This document shows, one piece after another, positions 43,172 to 52,028 of a stretch of DNA of 64,000 nt (position 1 is the stretch's first letter; each line of letters begins with the position of its first letter). This stretch comes from an uncultured Draconibacterium sp. (GTDB lineage Bacteria > Bacteroidota > Bacteroidia > Bacteroidales > Prolixibacteraceae). A program made the position numbers and the translations under genes. The notes below the pieces were generated by a model that was not told where the DNA came from, made no database searches, and was given only the letters and a program-made list of their open reading frames with translations. The stretch lies in NCBI RefSeq assembly GCF_963676815.1, contig NZ_OY781365.1:558001-622000 (forward strand), given 5' to 3'.

Positions 43172-45514
43172 TTATTTGACATCAATGGCATCAACCGGGC
43201 AGGCTGCTCTGCAAGCGTCGCATTTTATGCACAGTTCTGTATCGATTGAATGTTTCTCGTGCGGCGTAAACGGAATCGCATCAACCGGGCACTTTTGAAC
43301 GCACTTGGTACAACCGATACACTCATCGTTTACCGAATAAGTAATCAGCTCTGTACATTTGCCGGTCGGGCAGGTTCCGTTGATGTGTGCTTCGTACTCA
43401 TCTCGGAAATGTTTCAGGGTACTCAACACCGGATTTGGTGCCGTTTTTCCCAGTCCGCACAGACTTCCTTTTTTTGTCCATTCCGCCAGATGCTCCAATT
43501 CTTCAATATCTCCTTTTTTACCTTTTCCGCTAACAATTCCGTCAAGAATATCGAGCATTCGTTTTGTTCCAACACGGCAGAAGGTACATTTCCCGCACGA
43601 TTCTTCTTGTGTGAACGAAAGAAAATAGCGGGCAATATCCACCATACAATCGGTATCGTCGAGCACAACAAGTCCACCCGACCCCATCATAGCTCCCATT
43701 TCTCCCAACGATTCAAAATCGATCGGCGTATCGGAATGTTCAGCCGGAATACAACCACCCGACGGACCACCAATCTGCACCGCTTTAAACTGGCGGCCAT
43801 TGGCAATTCCGCCGCCAATTTCTTCAATCACCTGTTTTATGGTAATTCCCATCGGAACTTCAATCAGTCCGCCACGAGCCACTTTACCGGCAAGTGCAAA
43901 AACTTTTGTCCCGGTGCTTTTTCCGGAGCCGATTTTTGAAAATCCTTCAGATCCCTCACGCAGGATGTAAGAAATCTGGGCCAGCGTTTCAGTGTTGTTC
44001 ACCAGTGTTGGTTTCCCCCATAAACCGCTCTCTGCCGGAAATGGCGGGCGCATTCTCGGGAAACCGCGATTTCCTTCAATAGAAGCAATAAGTGCACTTT
44101 CTTCGCCACACACAAATGCGCCTGCTCCTTCATAAATCTGCAAATTGAGATCAAAACCACTTCCTAAAATATTTTCACCGAGATAGTTTTTAGCCTTACA
44201 AATTTTCAAGGCCTCGCTAATACGTTTTACCGCCAGCGGATATTCGGCACGGATATAAAAATACCCCTGATGAATGCCCGTCGCGTAGGCAGCAATGATC
44301 ATTCCCTCGATAACCCTATACGGATACGACTCAAGCAACATACGATCCATAAACGCTCCCGGATCGCCCTCATCGCCATTACAGATGATGTATTTTGTAT
44401 CGTTAACTTCCTTTTTAACAAATTCCCATTTTACTCCGGTTGGAAATCCGGCGCCACCACGACCTCTCACGCCACTCTCTTTCACCTCTTTAACAACCTC
44501 ATCGGGTGTTAATTTTGTCAGCACCTTTTCAAGAGCAGAAAAACCTCCGCGACTCAGGTATTCATTAATATCGAGCGGATTAATTATTCCGCGATATTCA
44601 GTAGCAATTGGAACCTGTTTTCCTAAAAATGAGGCCACCGGTTTTTCGCGCATGCTAATTTCGTAACGCTCAATTCCATCCCAGTTTCGATCGGTCTGGA
44701 TATCCTCAACGGTGTGCAATAATTTATTTTTCAGACGAGCTAACAATCCCGGCGCCTGAAAATGGCTTTCGACAATATTTTTAACGTCTTCAGGTTTAAC
44801 TTTGGCATAAAGCGTTGCCTCTCCTTCATTTGGAACCACTTCCACCAAAGGCACCTGATGGCACATTCCCACGCAGCCCACATGCTTTAGACTTACACGT
44901 AATCCACTCTCGTTAACAACGTGTTCAACTTCCTCCTGAATTTCCTTACTTCCGCTGGCTACACAACACGACCCCAATCCAATTCGAATCTCTCCCTGAA
45001 TTTCAGAGCCATCAGCTTTTCGAGCCTTTTTTGAATTTTTTGTTCCTTTTATGCTTTCAAAATCAGCAATTACCTGACCAACCTGATCGGATGCCACATG
45101 TCCGTATGTAGTATCATCTATCTGAACCACAGGCGCCAGCGTACAACAGCCTAAACATGCCACCTGTTCTAAAGTATATTTCCCCGATTCTTCGGTTTCC
45201 TGCCCCTCTTCCAACTTCAATTCGCGACGAAATGCATCGTAAACCTGACCGGCTCCTTTTACATGGCATGCCGTTCCCACACACACTTTTATCATGTGCT
45301 CGCCAACCGGATGCAAACGAAACTGCGAGTAAAAACTGGCCACTCCAATTATCTCAGCCAGACTGATCTCAGTTTTATCAGCCACCAATCTCAAAATTTC
45401 TTCAGGCAAATAATTGTACTCCTTCTGAATGGCCTGAAGAATAGGAATAAGGCTCTTTTTTGTTACGCCTTTTTCCTGAATAAGCTGATCGATATATTTA
45501 TTTTCTTCTGTCAT
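43172..45514 (-). CDS. NuoE-NuoF fusion, NADH-oxidising Fe-S flavoprotein
   Basis: 780 residues. Domain order: NuoE-like thioredoxin-fold [2Fe-2S] domain with C78, C83, C120 and C124; a second thioredoxin-like [2Fe-2S] domain (about 175-255; GLGSCCVASG, HVGCVGMC); NuoF-like FMN/NADH domain (GRGGAGFPTGVKW, NGDEGDPGAFMDR, GAGAFVCGEESALI); [4Fe-4S] motif SCGKCTFCRVGT; and two C-terminal 4Fe-4S ferredoxin motifs (CIGCTKCVQKCP, CIKCDACRAACP). This is the layout of diaphorase subunits of bifurcating hydrogenases and formate dehydrogenases, with NuoE fused on. No catalytic partner of those enzymes is nearby, so it seems recruited by this cluster. Confidence 0.92.
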   Translation of the reverse strand: MTEENKYIDQLIQEKGVTKKSLIPILQAIQKEYNYLPEEILRLVADKTEISLAEIIGVASFYSQFRLHPVGEHMIKVCVGTACHVKGAGQVYDAFRRELKLEEGQETEESGKYTLEQVACLGCCTLAPVVQIDDTTYGHVASDQVGQVIADFESIKGTKNSKKARKADGSEIQGEIRIGLGSCCVASGSKEIQEEVEHVVNESGLRVSLKHVGCVGMCHQVPLVEVVPNEGEATLYAKVKPEDVKNIVESHFQAPGLLARLKNKLLHTVEDIQTDRNWDGIERYEISMREKPVASFLGKQVPIATEYRGIINPLDINEYLSRGGFSALEKVLTKLTPDEVVKEVKESGVRGRGGAGFPTGVKWEFVKKEVNDTKYIICNGDEGDPGAFMDRMLLESYPYRVIEGMIIAAYATGIHQGYFYIRAEYPLAVKRISEALKICKAKNYLGENILGSGFDLNLQIYEGAGAFVCGEESALIASIEGNRGFPRMRPPFPAESGLWGKPTLVNNTETLAQISYILREGSEGFSKIGSGKSTGTKVFALAGKVARGGLIEVPMGITIKQVIEEIGGGIANGRQFKAVQIGGPSGGCIPAEHSDTPIDFESLGEMGAMMGSGGLVVLDDTDCMVDIARYFLSFTQEESCGKCTFCRVGTKRMLDILDGIVSGKGKKGDIEELEHLAEWTKKGSLCGLGKTAPNPVLSTLKHFRDEYEAHINGTCPTGKCTELITYSVNDECIGCTKCVQKCPVDAIPFTPHEKHSIDTELCIKCDACRAACPVDAIDVK

Positions 45515-45533
45515 TTATTCCTCCTCAAAAGTC

Positions 45534-47408
45534 CTACTTCCCAATGCAAAATACATGTTCATCTCCTCTGATATAAATCCGCCCATCGGCAAAAGCCGGT
45601 GTTGGACCAGACATTTCGCCCAATGCGTTTTCGCCTACCTTTTTCAATTCCCTTGAAAACTCGTAGATTCGCATTACTCCGTCGTTGTCCATTAAATACA
45701 CTTTGCCATCGGCAAGAACAGGCGACGAATACACCGGCGAACCAAAATCATCTTCCCAAAGCAATTCACCTTCTTTCAGATCGTAACACACAAAAACGCC
45801 ATAACTGGTTGCAGCAAATAACAAACCGTCATGCGCTAAAAGACTGGCTGCTTCGGGCAGGTAAAAATCATCTTCCCAAAGTACTTCCTGTGTACGAATA
45901 TCAATAGCTACCATTCGGGCATATTCGTTGGCTGCCACCACAATTCCGTCGGCATAACCAACCGAGGCACCAACCTCACCCATCATACATTCAACCGACC
46001 AAAGTTCTTCTCCGGTTTCCACATCGTAACCGGCAACAATCGGATCGGCAGTTAACACCAACTGATATTTTCCATCAACTTCGGCCAACACCGGACTAGC
46101 CCAAGAAATTTTTGCACTACGCTGTGTTTCCCAAACCGGTTCTCCGGTTTTCTTATCCAACGCCATCACTTTCCCTCCACGGTTTGTATCGTACTGAACG
46201 AAAAGCTTTCCGTTCCAGGTAATTAATGATGATGAATGTCCGTAGTGATTATCAGGAACGCCGAGGTTTCTTGCCCACACACGTTTGCCGTTCATATCAA
46301 AAGCAATTACGTCTCCGGTACCAAAAATCGCAAAAACAGCGTTTCCGTCGGTGGTTAAAGTTGGGGCAGCCAAACCGGTATCATCCGTAACACGCGGTGG
46401 CGATGCCGGCGATCCTGAAATGTTGTCAGCAACTCCGGTCCACAATAGTTTACCATCGTTACGGTTGTAACAATACACTTCGCGTGTTGCCTCGTTGGCA
46501 CCGGCCACAAACAATTTGTCGCCCCAGATAATTGGCGAGTTAAATCCGTGTTTTGGAACTTCAACCTTCCAAAGCACATTTGTTCCGGCAGCACCGTCCC
46601 ACTCAGTCGGAATGTTTTTATGCATGATCACGCCCTGCGCCAAAGGTCCGCGGAATGAGTTATGATTTTTCTGAATGTCAGCCAGTGAAGTACCGGTTGA
46701 TGCAGCTGCCGGTTTTGGTTCGGCCACTGTTTTTTCTGTATCAGTTTCTGATGCAGTTGCCTCCGGGGTGGCTTCTGTTGTAGTTTCTTCTGATATATTT
46801 TCTGAAGTTGGTGTCTTAGAAACAACTACTTCTTCCGAAATTTCGTTAGTAGCTGTTTGTGCGGGAGCAACATTTATAACCTCCACTGCGTCCTCGGTCG
46901 AGGATTCATTATCGGCTACCAAAGCATTAACGTCATATGTTTTTAGCTGATTTACCGACAAAAAGGAAGCCAACAGTGCCAACACCATAACTGCCGCTCC
47001 AACGATTATAATTCCCTTTTGAGCAATTATACGGCTTGCAATTTCGTTTTCCAGCACCTTCTCCGGTTCTTCAATTTTACTTTTAGCAGAGTAGTAAACC
47101 CGCAATGCAAATGCCAGAACAATGGCACCAAACAGCAACAAGTAAGCACCTGTTTCCACTTGCCACTGACTGTTAAAATAGGCCTTTCGGGCCAACAAAT
47201 CGAAATTGCGAATCTCCTCTTTCAGCTCTTCATTGTTGGCATCGTCTTTTAGCCGCTCAACCAAAGCTTCCAAAGCTTTACTTTCAATGGGATCGGTTTT
47301 TGTGATCTGCCAAAAATTCAATAAAAGCAGTAGCGCAACAGCCGCGCAAAAAATACCTGCAATTACCGCAATGTTCCGCGAGAGTTTTAGTTTATCCTGG
47401 TTGTTCAT
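45534..47408 (-). CDS. Membrane-anchored PQQ-like beta-propeller
   Basis: 624 residues from the ATG at 47408 (MNNQDKLKLSRNIAVIAGIF); the longer frame would overlap the upstream gene by 68 bp. Three membrane helices (about 12-32, 86-106, 132-151) are followed by a Thr/Glu/Ala/Pro-rich linker (about 165-245) and a PQQ-like propeller opening with HNSFRGPLAQG. Blades show GKLLWTGVA, GEPVWETQR, GEELWSVEC and GELLWEDDF. The topology places the propeller in the periplasm on a flexible tether. It lies between the NosR/NapH-like gene and the NuoE-NuoF gene (28- and 19-bp gaps), so it could hold soluble parts at the membrane complex. Confidence 0.82.
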   Translation of the reverse strand: MNNQDKLKLSRNIAVIAGIFCAAVALLLLLNFWQITKTDPIESKALEALVERLKDDANNEELKEEIRNFDLLARKAYFNSQWQVETGAYLLLFGAIVLAFALRVYYSAKSKIEEPEKVLENEIASRIIAQKGIIIVGAAVMVLALLASFLSVNQLKTYDVNALVADNESSTEDAVEVINVAPAQTATNEISEEVVVSKTPTSENISEETTTEATPEATASETDTEKTVAEPKPAAASTGTSLADIQKNHNSFRGPLAQGVIMHKNIPTEWDGAAGTNVLWKVEVPKHGFNSPIIWGDKLFVAGANEATREVYCYNRNDGKLLWTGVADNISGSPASPPRVTDDTGLAAPTLTTDGNAVFAIFGTGDVIAFDMNGKRVWARNLGVPDNHYGHSSSLITWNGKLFVQYDTNRGGKVMALDKKTGEPVWETQRSAKISWASPVLAEVDGKYQLVLTADPIVAGYDVETGEELWSVECMMGEVGASVGYADGIVVAANEYARMVAIDIRTQEVLWEDDFYLPEAASLLAHDGLLFAATSYGVFVCYDLKEGELLWEDDFGSPVYSSPVLADGKVYLMDNDGVMRIYEFSRELKKVGENALGEMSGPTPAFADGRIYIRGDEHVFCIGK

Positions 47409-47436
47409 CTTATCTTGGTTCTTCTTTTTTTCAATA

Positions 47437-48762
47437 TTATTTTTCCACCGGACAATAATCCACACACCTTGCACAACTGAAACAATTTCCTTTGTGTGGC
47501 TCATAATCCTGGCGTTTACGGAATACCACTGTATTCAGCAATGTCATACCTATTACCAAACCCATAAATCCACCGGCAATCATACTTCCGATATAAAATT
47601 TCTCACGAATCACGGTTGCTTCGTCTACCAACTGCTCCATTGGTTTTCCCGATGCAAGGAAAGTCTGCACATCAATATTATCCGGATCATTTTTTAACTC
47701 AGGGTGAGCAATCAGCAATTCTGCCAGGTAAACATCCTGATTTGCTTTTGATAAGAAAGTATGCGATTTTGCCCCAACAAATACCCCCAGTGCAATCCAC
47801 AATGGAATGACCAGCGCATAGGTGATAAATCGTTTTGGACCAAGTCCTGATTTTACCACTTCTTTCTCGTTGGTCGGGAAATCAATAGCATCAAAAGGAC
47901 ACGAGTTTGCACACAATTTACACTGAATACATTTTGACGGAGTGATAGTTAAATGCCGACTTGAGAAACGTGACATCCAGCTCAACAGCACTCCGTACGG
48001 GCATAAAAATCGACAATACGGACGGGCAACAAACATTCCCATCAACAAGAATGCGACACCCAAAACGATCATCAGAAATTTGGCATCCATACGGAAGATT
48101 CCAATGAACGGATCGTACCTGCAAATGATAAAATCTGTTCCTGTTGCAGCAAAAAGCACTGCCAGCGACAGGTATAAATATGGAATCAATCCCAAGGTTT
48201 TGTTGAGCCATTTGGGCAAACTTATCGGTTTAACTACCACCAAATCCTGAATAGCACCCAAAGGACAGGCGCCCGCACAAAACGTTCGCCCAAAAAAGAG
48301 TGTAACGACCAGTGGTATAACAAAAAACAGCAAGGCCGTTAACGATATGACATAGGTCGGATCGAAAAAGGAGAGTGTGACATTTTGTATTGCTCCAATA
48401 CTGCAAACACAGCCGTTTCGGTAAAATCCAAAATAGGCGAGTGTAAAAATCGAAAGCCACAAAATTCCCTGGCGCGAACGGCTTTTTAAAGCAAAATAAG
48501 TTGCTGCCGCCAAAACAAGAATCAGAATAAGCACATCGAAATATTCCATTGCCAATGCCCGCGGTTCGGGTGTAACCGGCGATGGTTGCTCGTAACCTGT
48601 CTCAAACTCAGGTTTTGGAAAACGTTGCTTCTGTGCAGACAAATTATACGTGAAAAGGAAAAAGACAAAAGTAAAAAGTATGTACTTTAACTTAAGTCGG
48701 AACTCCGGAGTCCGAAATCCGAAGCTACTCTGGTTTTTATTCTGGTTAAGTTGATTATTCAT
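47437..48762 (-). CDS. NosR/NapH-like membrane iron-sulfur protein
   Basis: 441 residues with about six membrane helices. Cysteine motifs in order: GCVCSIGAIQN, FCAGACPLGAIQDL, CRFLCPYGVLLSW (the CxxxCP pairs typical of NosR/NapH C-terminal domains), then 4Fe-4S motifs CIQCKLCANSCPFDAI and, at the C-terminus, CFSCARCVDYCPVEK. NosR/NapH proteins pass electrons from quinol across the membrane to exported reductases. No FMN-binding N-terminal domain like that of NosR is seen. It is 9 bp from the Tat ferredoxin gene and 28 bp from the anchored propeller. Confidence 0.88.
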   Translation of the reverse strand: MNNQLNQNKNQSSFGFRTPEFRLKLKYILFTFVFFLFTYNLSAQKQRFPKPEFETGYEQPSPVTPEPRALAMEYFDVLILILVLAAATYFALKSRSRQGILWLSIFTLAYFGFYRNGCVCSIGAIQNVTLSFFDPTYVISLTALLFFVIPLVVTLFFGRTFCAGACPLGAIQDLVVVKPISLPKWLNKTLGLIPYLYLSLAVLFAATGTDFIICRYDPFIGIFRMDAKFLMIVLGVAFLLMGMFVARPYCRFLCPYGVLLSWMSRFSSRHLTITPSKCIQCKLCANSCPFDAIDFPTNEKEVVKSGLGPKRFITYALVIPLWIALGVFVGAKSHTFLSKANQDVYLAELLIAHPELKNDPDNIDVQTFLASGKPMEQLVDEATVIREKFYIGSMIAGGFMGLVIGMTLLNTVVFRKRQDYEPHKGNCFSCARCVDYCPVEK

Positions 48763-48771
48763 TTTAAAAGA

Positions 48772-49350
48772 TCAGGCTTCAGGATTGTTTGTAAAATCGC
48801 CTTTCACGTTGTAAGCTTCACTGGCTTTTACCCGGCTAATGGCGTCCGACGGGCAAACCCTGGCGATGGAACATTCGTTACAGTTGACACAAATATGGTG
48901 CATGATCTGCAGGTGCATCGAACCGTTTCCAAACGACGTACATCCGGCCACACATTTTGCACATCCAATACACAAATCCTCATCGATATGGTATTCGAAA
49001 TAAGGTTCCTCGATAAAACGACGTTCGATAGCAGCCGTGGGGCACAACTGGTTTTCGGCAGCTGTACTTTGCGCGTTGGCGTCGGGCTTTAGGTAGCCTC
49101 CGCACAAATCGCAGTAGCCACATAAATCAAAAGCATGAAGACATTTTACAGCCGAAGGATTCAATACACATTCTGTTGCACATCGCCCGCACTGTGTACA
49201 TTTAAACGGATCGATCTGCCACACGTAATCATCGCCACTTACTTTGCGAAGCGCCGAAACACTTACCGCACCCAACGATAATAACAATGAGGCGCGTACC
49301 CCATTACGGATAAATTTCCGGCGGCTTTGTGATTTGCTGTTATTTTCCAT
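48772..49350 (-). CDS. Tat-exported multi-cluster ferredoxin (NapG-like)
   Basis: 192 residues. Twin-arginine signal SRRKFIRNG (residues 9-17) and a hydrophobic core mean it is exported folded. Four ferredoxin-type cysteine groups follow (CTQCGRCATEC, CGYCDLCGGY, CIGCAKCVAGC, CVNCNECSIARVCP), as in NapG. It would relay electrons in the periplasm from the NosR/NapH-like membrane protein, whose gene begins 9 bp downstream. Its start overlaps the small Tat-like gene upstream by 11 bp. Confidence 0.88.
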   Translation of the reverse strand: MENNSKSQSRRKFIRNGVRASLLLSLGAVSVSALRKVSGDDYVWQIDPFKCTQCGRCATECVLNPSAVKCLHAFDLCGYCDLCGGYLKPDANAQSTAAENQLCPTAAIERRFIEEPYFEYHIDEDLCIGCAKCVAGCTSFGNGSMHLQIMHHICVNCNECSIARVCPSDAISRVKASEAYNVKGDFTNNPEA

Positions 49351-49531
49351 CTTTTACCTCCTTCGCCTGTGGTAAATCGCATTTCTGAAATTTGCCACAA
49401 TTTTCACATGTTGGGGAAACCGAACAAGCGGCGGACACCTTTTTATTCACGACCAAATAACCTGCAGATGCAGTAATTCCTCCGAGAAGTAATAGCCGGC
49501 CTGTTGTTCTTATAAATTCTTTTCGTTTCAT
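49340..49531 (-). CDS. Small Tat-like exported cysteine protein
   Basis: 63 residues. The N-terminus MKRKEFIRTTGRLLLLGGIT is a Tat-like signal with KR in place of RR. The short mature part is little more than a cysteine cluster, CSVSPTCENCGKFQKC. It overlaps the Tat ferredoxin gene by 11 bp and is 9 bp from the NHL gene. It may bind a metal or act as an accessory to the ferredoxin; no family is recognised. Confidence 0.65.
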   Translation of the reverse strand: MKRKEFIRTTGRLLLLGGITASAGYLVVNKKVSAACSVSPTCENCGKFQKCDLPQAKEVKDGK

Positions 49532-49540
49532 AATAACTCT

Positions 49541-50515
49541 CTATTCCGAAGTTTTTGGCTCAAATACCCGCAATACATTTCTATCGAAATCAAGCGCATA
49601 AATATTTCCATCCTCATCAACTGCAACATCGGGTGCCTGTCCTTCAATTTTTTCATCGAATTTTGTTGGTGGCGCTACAACTCCAGAAAATTCGCCGGAA
49701 GCTTTGTAGATCTTCACGCGAACCAAACCTTTTTCGCTGGTGACAAAACTGCCATCGGGCAAAAAGCAAAAATGAGCAGGATTGCAACATCCGCTAAAAT
49801 TCTCGATTTGATTTCCTGAAGCTTTCCAGTACTCACGTAATCGTCCTTCCTTGGTATAATTTTCCAGAGTGTGCATGCCCGGATTGGCTACCCACAAATC
49901 GCCATATACGTTTATATCCAAATCGAAATACGGACTCGGAATAATAAATCCGTGGGCTAAATCGTCATCGGTTTTACCTTCAAACTCATTCACGATTTCG
50001 CCCTGATGATTAAATCGCAGGATGCGTCGGTTTCCGGCATCGGCAACCATAATATCGCCGCCTTCAACTGCGACTGCAGTTAAATAGGTGTCTTCACCAT
50101 CAACTTCCCATTTATGAATGGTTGTACCAATCTCATCAACAATCCAAACAAATTTTTCGAACACAACATAAATGGTATCACCAACCACGTCAAGTCCGTG
50201 CGGTTCGTCGAGAAATCCAACCTCGCCCAGCAGTGTACCTGAAAAATCAACGATCTTCAGTTCCTGATCGCCAACAGCATATATTTTGTTGTTGGCAATT
50301 TCAAGTGCCTCTGCCAAAACAAAGCCCAGGTTAAAATTCCGGGTTTCTTTGTACTTCACCAGCTCATCCGGAACATTCCGAAACTCATCCACACTGAACT
50401 CAAATTTATTGGCCTCCATGTTATCCGGGCGCTTCGAGTACCAGTCAACCACCATTATGCCAACGATTACCACCGCCAGTACAATCAGAAATATTACAAT
50501 TCCTTTGTTCTTCAT
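49541..50515 (-). CDS. Exported NHL-repeat beta-propeller
   Basis: 324 residues. N-terminal signal anchor (about 5-24, GIVIFLIVLAVVIVGIMVVD), then six NHL-type blades (GEVGFLDEPHGLDVVGDTIY, NRRILRFNHQGEIVNEFEG). The block FSGCCNPAHFCFLPDGSFVT, with adjacent cysteines, is a notable conserved-looking feature. It lies 26 bp after a PQQ-like gene and 9 bp before the small Tat-like gene. Periplasmic, inner-membrane anchored; role unknown. Confidence 0.82.
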   Translation of the reverse strand: MKNKGIVIFLIVLAVVIVGIMVVDWYSKRPDNMEANKFEFSVDEFRNVPDELVKYKETRNFNLGFVLAEALEIANNKIYAVGDQELKIVDFSGTLLGEVGFLDEPHGLDVVGDTIYVVFEKFVWIVDEIGTTIHKWEVDGEDTYLTAVAVEGGDIMVADAGNRRILRFNHQGEIVNEFEGKTDDDLAHGFIIPSPYFDLDINVYGDLWVANPGMHTLENYTKEGRLREYWKASGNQIENFSGCCNPAHFCFLPDGSFVTSEKGLVRVKIYKASGEFSGVVAPPTKFDEKIEGQAPDVAVDEDGNIYALDFDRNVLRVFEPKTSE

Positions 50516-50541
50516 GACATTATATTTGCATTAAAGCTTAT

Positions 50542-51969
50542 CTATCCGTTCACATTCAGGTCGATGCAGATCATTGTTTCCGCGTCGCGCATCAACAAAT
50601 AACCGTCGGCCAGTGCAAAAGGAGCCCAGGCATCGTGCCCCTCTTCAATTACTTTCACCTGTTCCAACTGAATGTATTTTTCGGTACTTGGACGTGCAAT
50701 AGTCAATGTTCCGTCGTCGCTCAGAATAAACATTTTATTGTCGGCAATAAAATATGGTCCGAGTCCAAAACGAACTTCCTTACCACTCGACCATACTACT
50801 TTTCTGGAATCAGCAGGGCTCACACAGACCAGCTGATTTCGGTTTGCACCACCATCTTTTGGAACGATACCAAACAAGTAACCGTTCCAGAAAAGTGGCG
50901 TTTGCTGCTCGCAAGCCAATCCATCTTTCGGTGCATATTCATAAAGCGGCTCAACAGCGAAAGTGCCATTAGCTGCTGTTAATTGCAACATCATACTTCC
51001 GGCTCCGTAACCTGCGGTCATAAATATCTTTCCGTCGGGCATACAAACCGGCGACGGTGCAACAACCGAGTGATTCCATTGCGATGTTTCCCACAAAATC
51101 TGCCCGGCATCAGGTCCGTCGGCAGCCACTCCAAGCAAACCTCCAACAGCACTGTACACATACATCTTTCGTCCGCCAAAAGTAAAAGGCATAACCGATG
51201 AGTGCGACATTTTCCAACCATTTGGATTTGGCGTTTCCCATAATTTTTCGCCGGTTTCGCAATCAACAGCCACCATCATTTTACTACCTCCGGTGGCAAT
51301 TATGGCCACTCCGTTGTCGATTAACGGACACTGGCCGGTGTACCAAAACGGAATTTCATTCTGATACTCTTTTACCACATCCAATCCCCAGCGGAAATCT
51401 CCTGATTCACGGTCGAGGCACATAACGTGACACTTTGGCCCAATGGTTACAATGTATTTCTCGGTAACCGCCGGAATAGTCCGCGACATTCCATGATTTC
51501 GCTTAATGGCCACATCGTAACCGCGTCGCCACTGCTCTTCTCCGGTAACTACCGAAAAACAGCGCAAAATATCGGCACGCTCTTCTTCGTCGTAATCGAG
51601 CACATAAGCCAATCCTTTGTAAATAGCAGCTCCTGAGTGTCCTTCACCTAATTTTTTCGACCAAAGAATTTTTGGCCCTTCCGCCCCAAAACTTTCCACC
51701 AGTTTTACCGGCGACTTTGAGATGTTATCGTGATCGGCTCCACGAAAGTTGGTCCATGTTTCTTCCAGCACCTGATAATCTGAAGCCAGTTCTTCAAAAT
51801 GTTCTCCAATAGTCACTTCCTGCGGAGGAACACCCTTCCCCCTGTTATCAGCACCTTCAAGGTTTACAGTAAAATCTTTAGTAGGATCGGCATTTAACCA
51901 CCAAAAAATGGAAATAAATCCAATGATACCGATCGAGATCAGAATGATATTTATGGTTCTTTTAGTCAT
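50542..51969 (-). CDS. Membrane-anchored PQQ-like beta-propeller
   Basis: 475 residues. N-terminal signal anchor (about 6-24, NIILISIGIIGFISIFWWLN), spacer, then propeller opening with TWTNFRGADHDNISK and LGEGHSGAAIYKGLAYVLDY. Blades show GEQWRRGYD, GDFRWGLDV, GEKLWETPN and GQILWETSQ. It is periplasmic and anchored, 59 bp downstream of the next PQQ-like gene. The LGEGHS block is shared with the protein at 55168, pointing to common ancestry. Confidence 0.85.
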   Translation of the reverse strand: MTKRTINIILISIGIIGFISIFWWLNADPTKDFTVNLEGADNRGKGVPPQEVTIGEHFEELASDYQVLEETWTNFRGADHDNISKSPVKLVESFGAEGPKILWSKKLGEGHSGAAIYKGLAYVLDYDEEERADILRCFSVVTGEEQWRRGYDVAIKRNHGMSRTIPAVTEKYIVTIGPKCHVMCLDRESGDFRWGLDVVKEYQNEIPFWYTGQCPLIDNGVAIIATGGSKMMVAVDCETGEKLWETPNPNGWKMSHSSVMPFTFGGRKMYVYSAVGGLLGVAADGPDAGQILWETSQWNHSVVAPSPVCMPDGKIFMTAGYGAGSMMLQLTAANGTFAVEPLYEYAPKDGLACEQQTPLFWNGYLFGIVPKDGGANRNQLVCVSPADSRKVVWSSGKEVRFGLGPYFIADNKMFILSDDGTLTIARPSTEKYIQLEQVKVIEEGHDAWAPFALADGYLLMRDAETMICIDLNVNG

Positions 51970-52028
51970 TAATTCAGGTAAAAAGTAGAAAGATAACGGT
52001 TTTGCTGCAAACTTGAGTTAACACGGGG

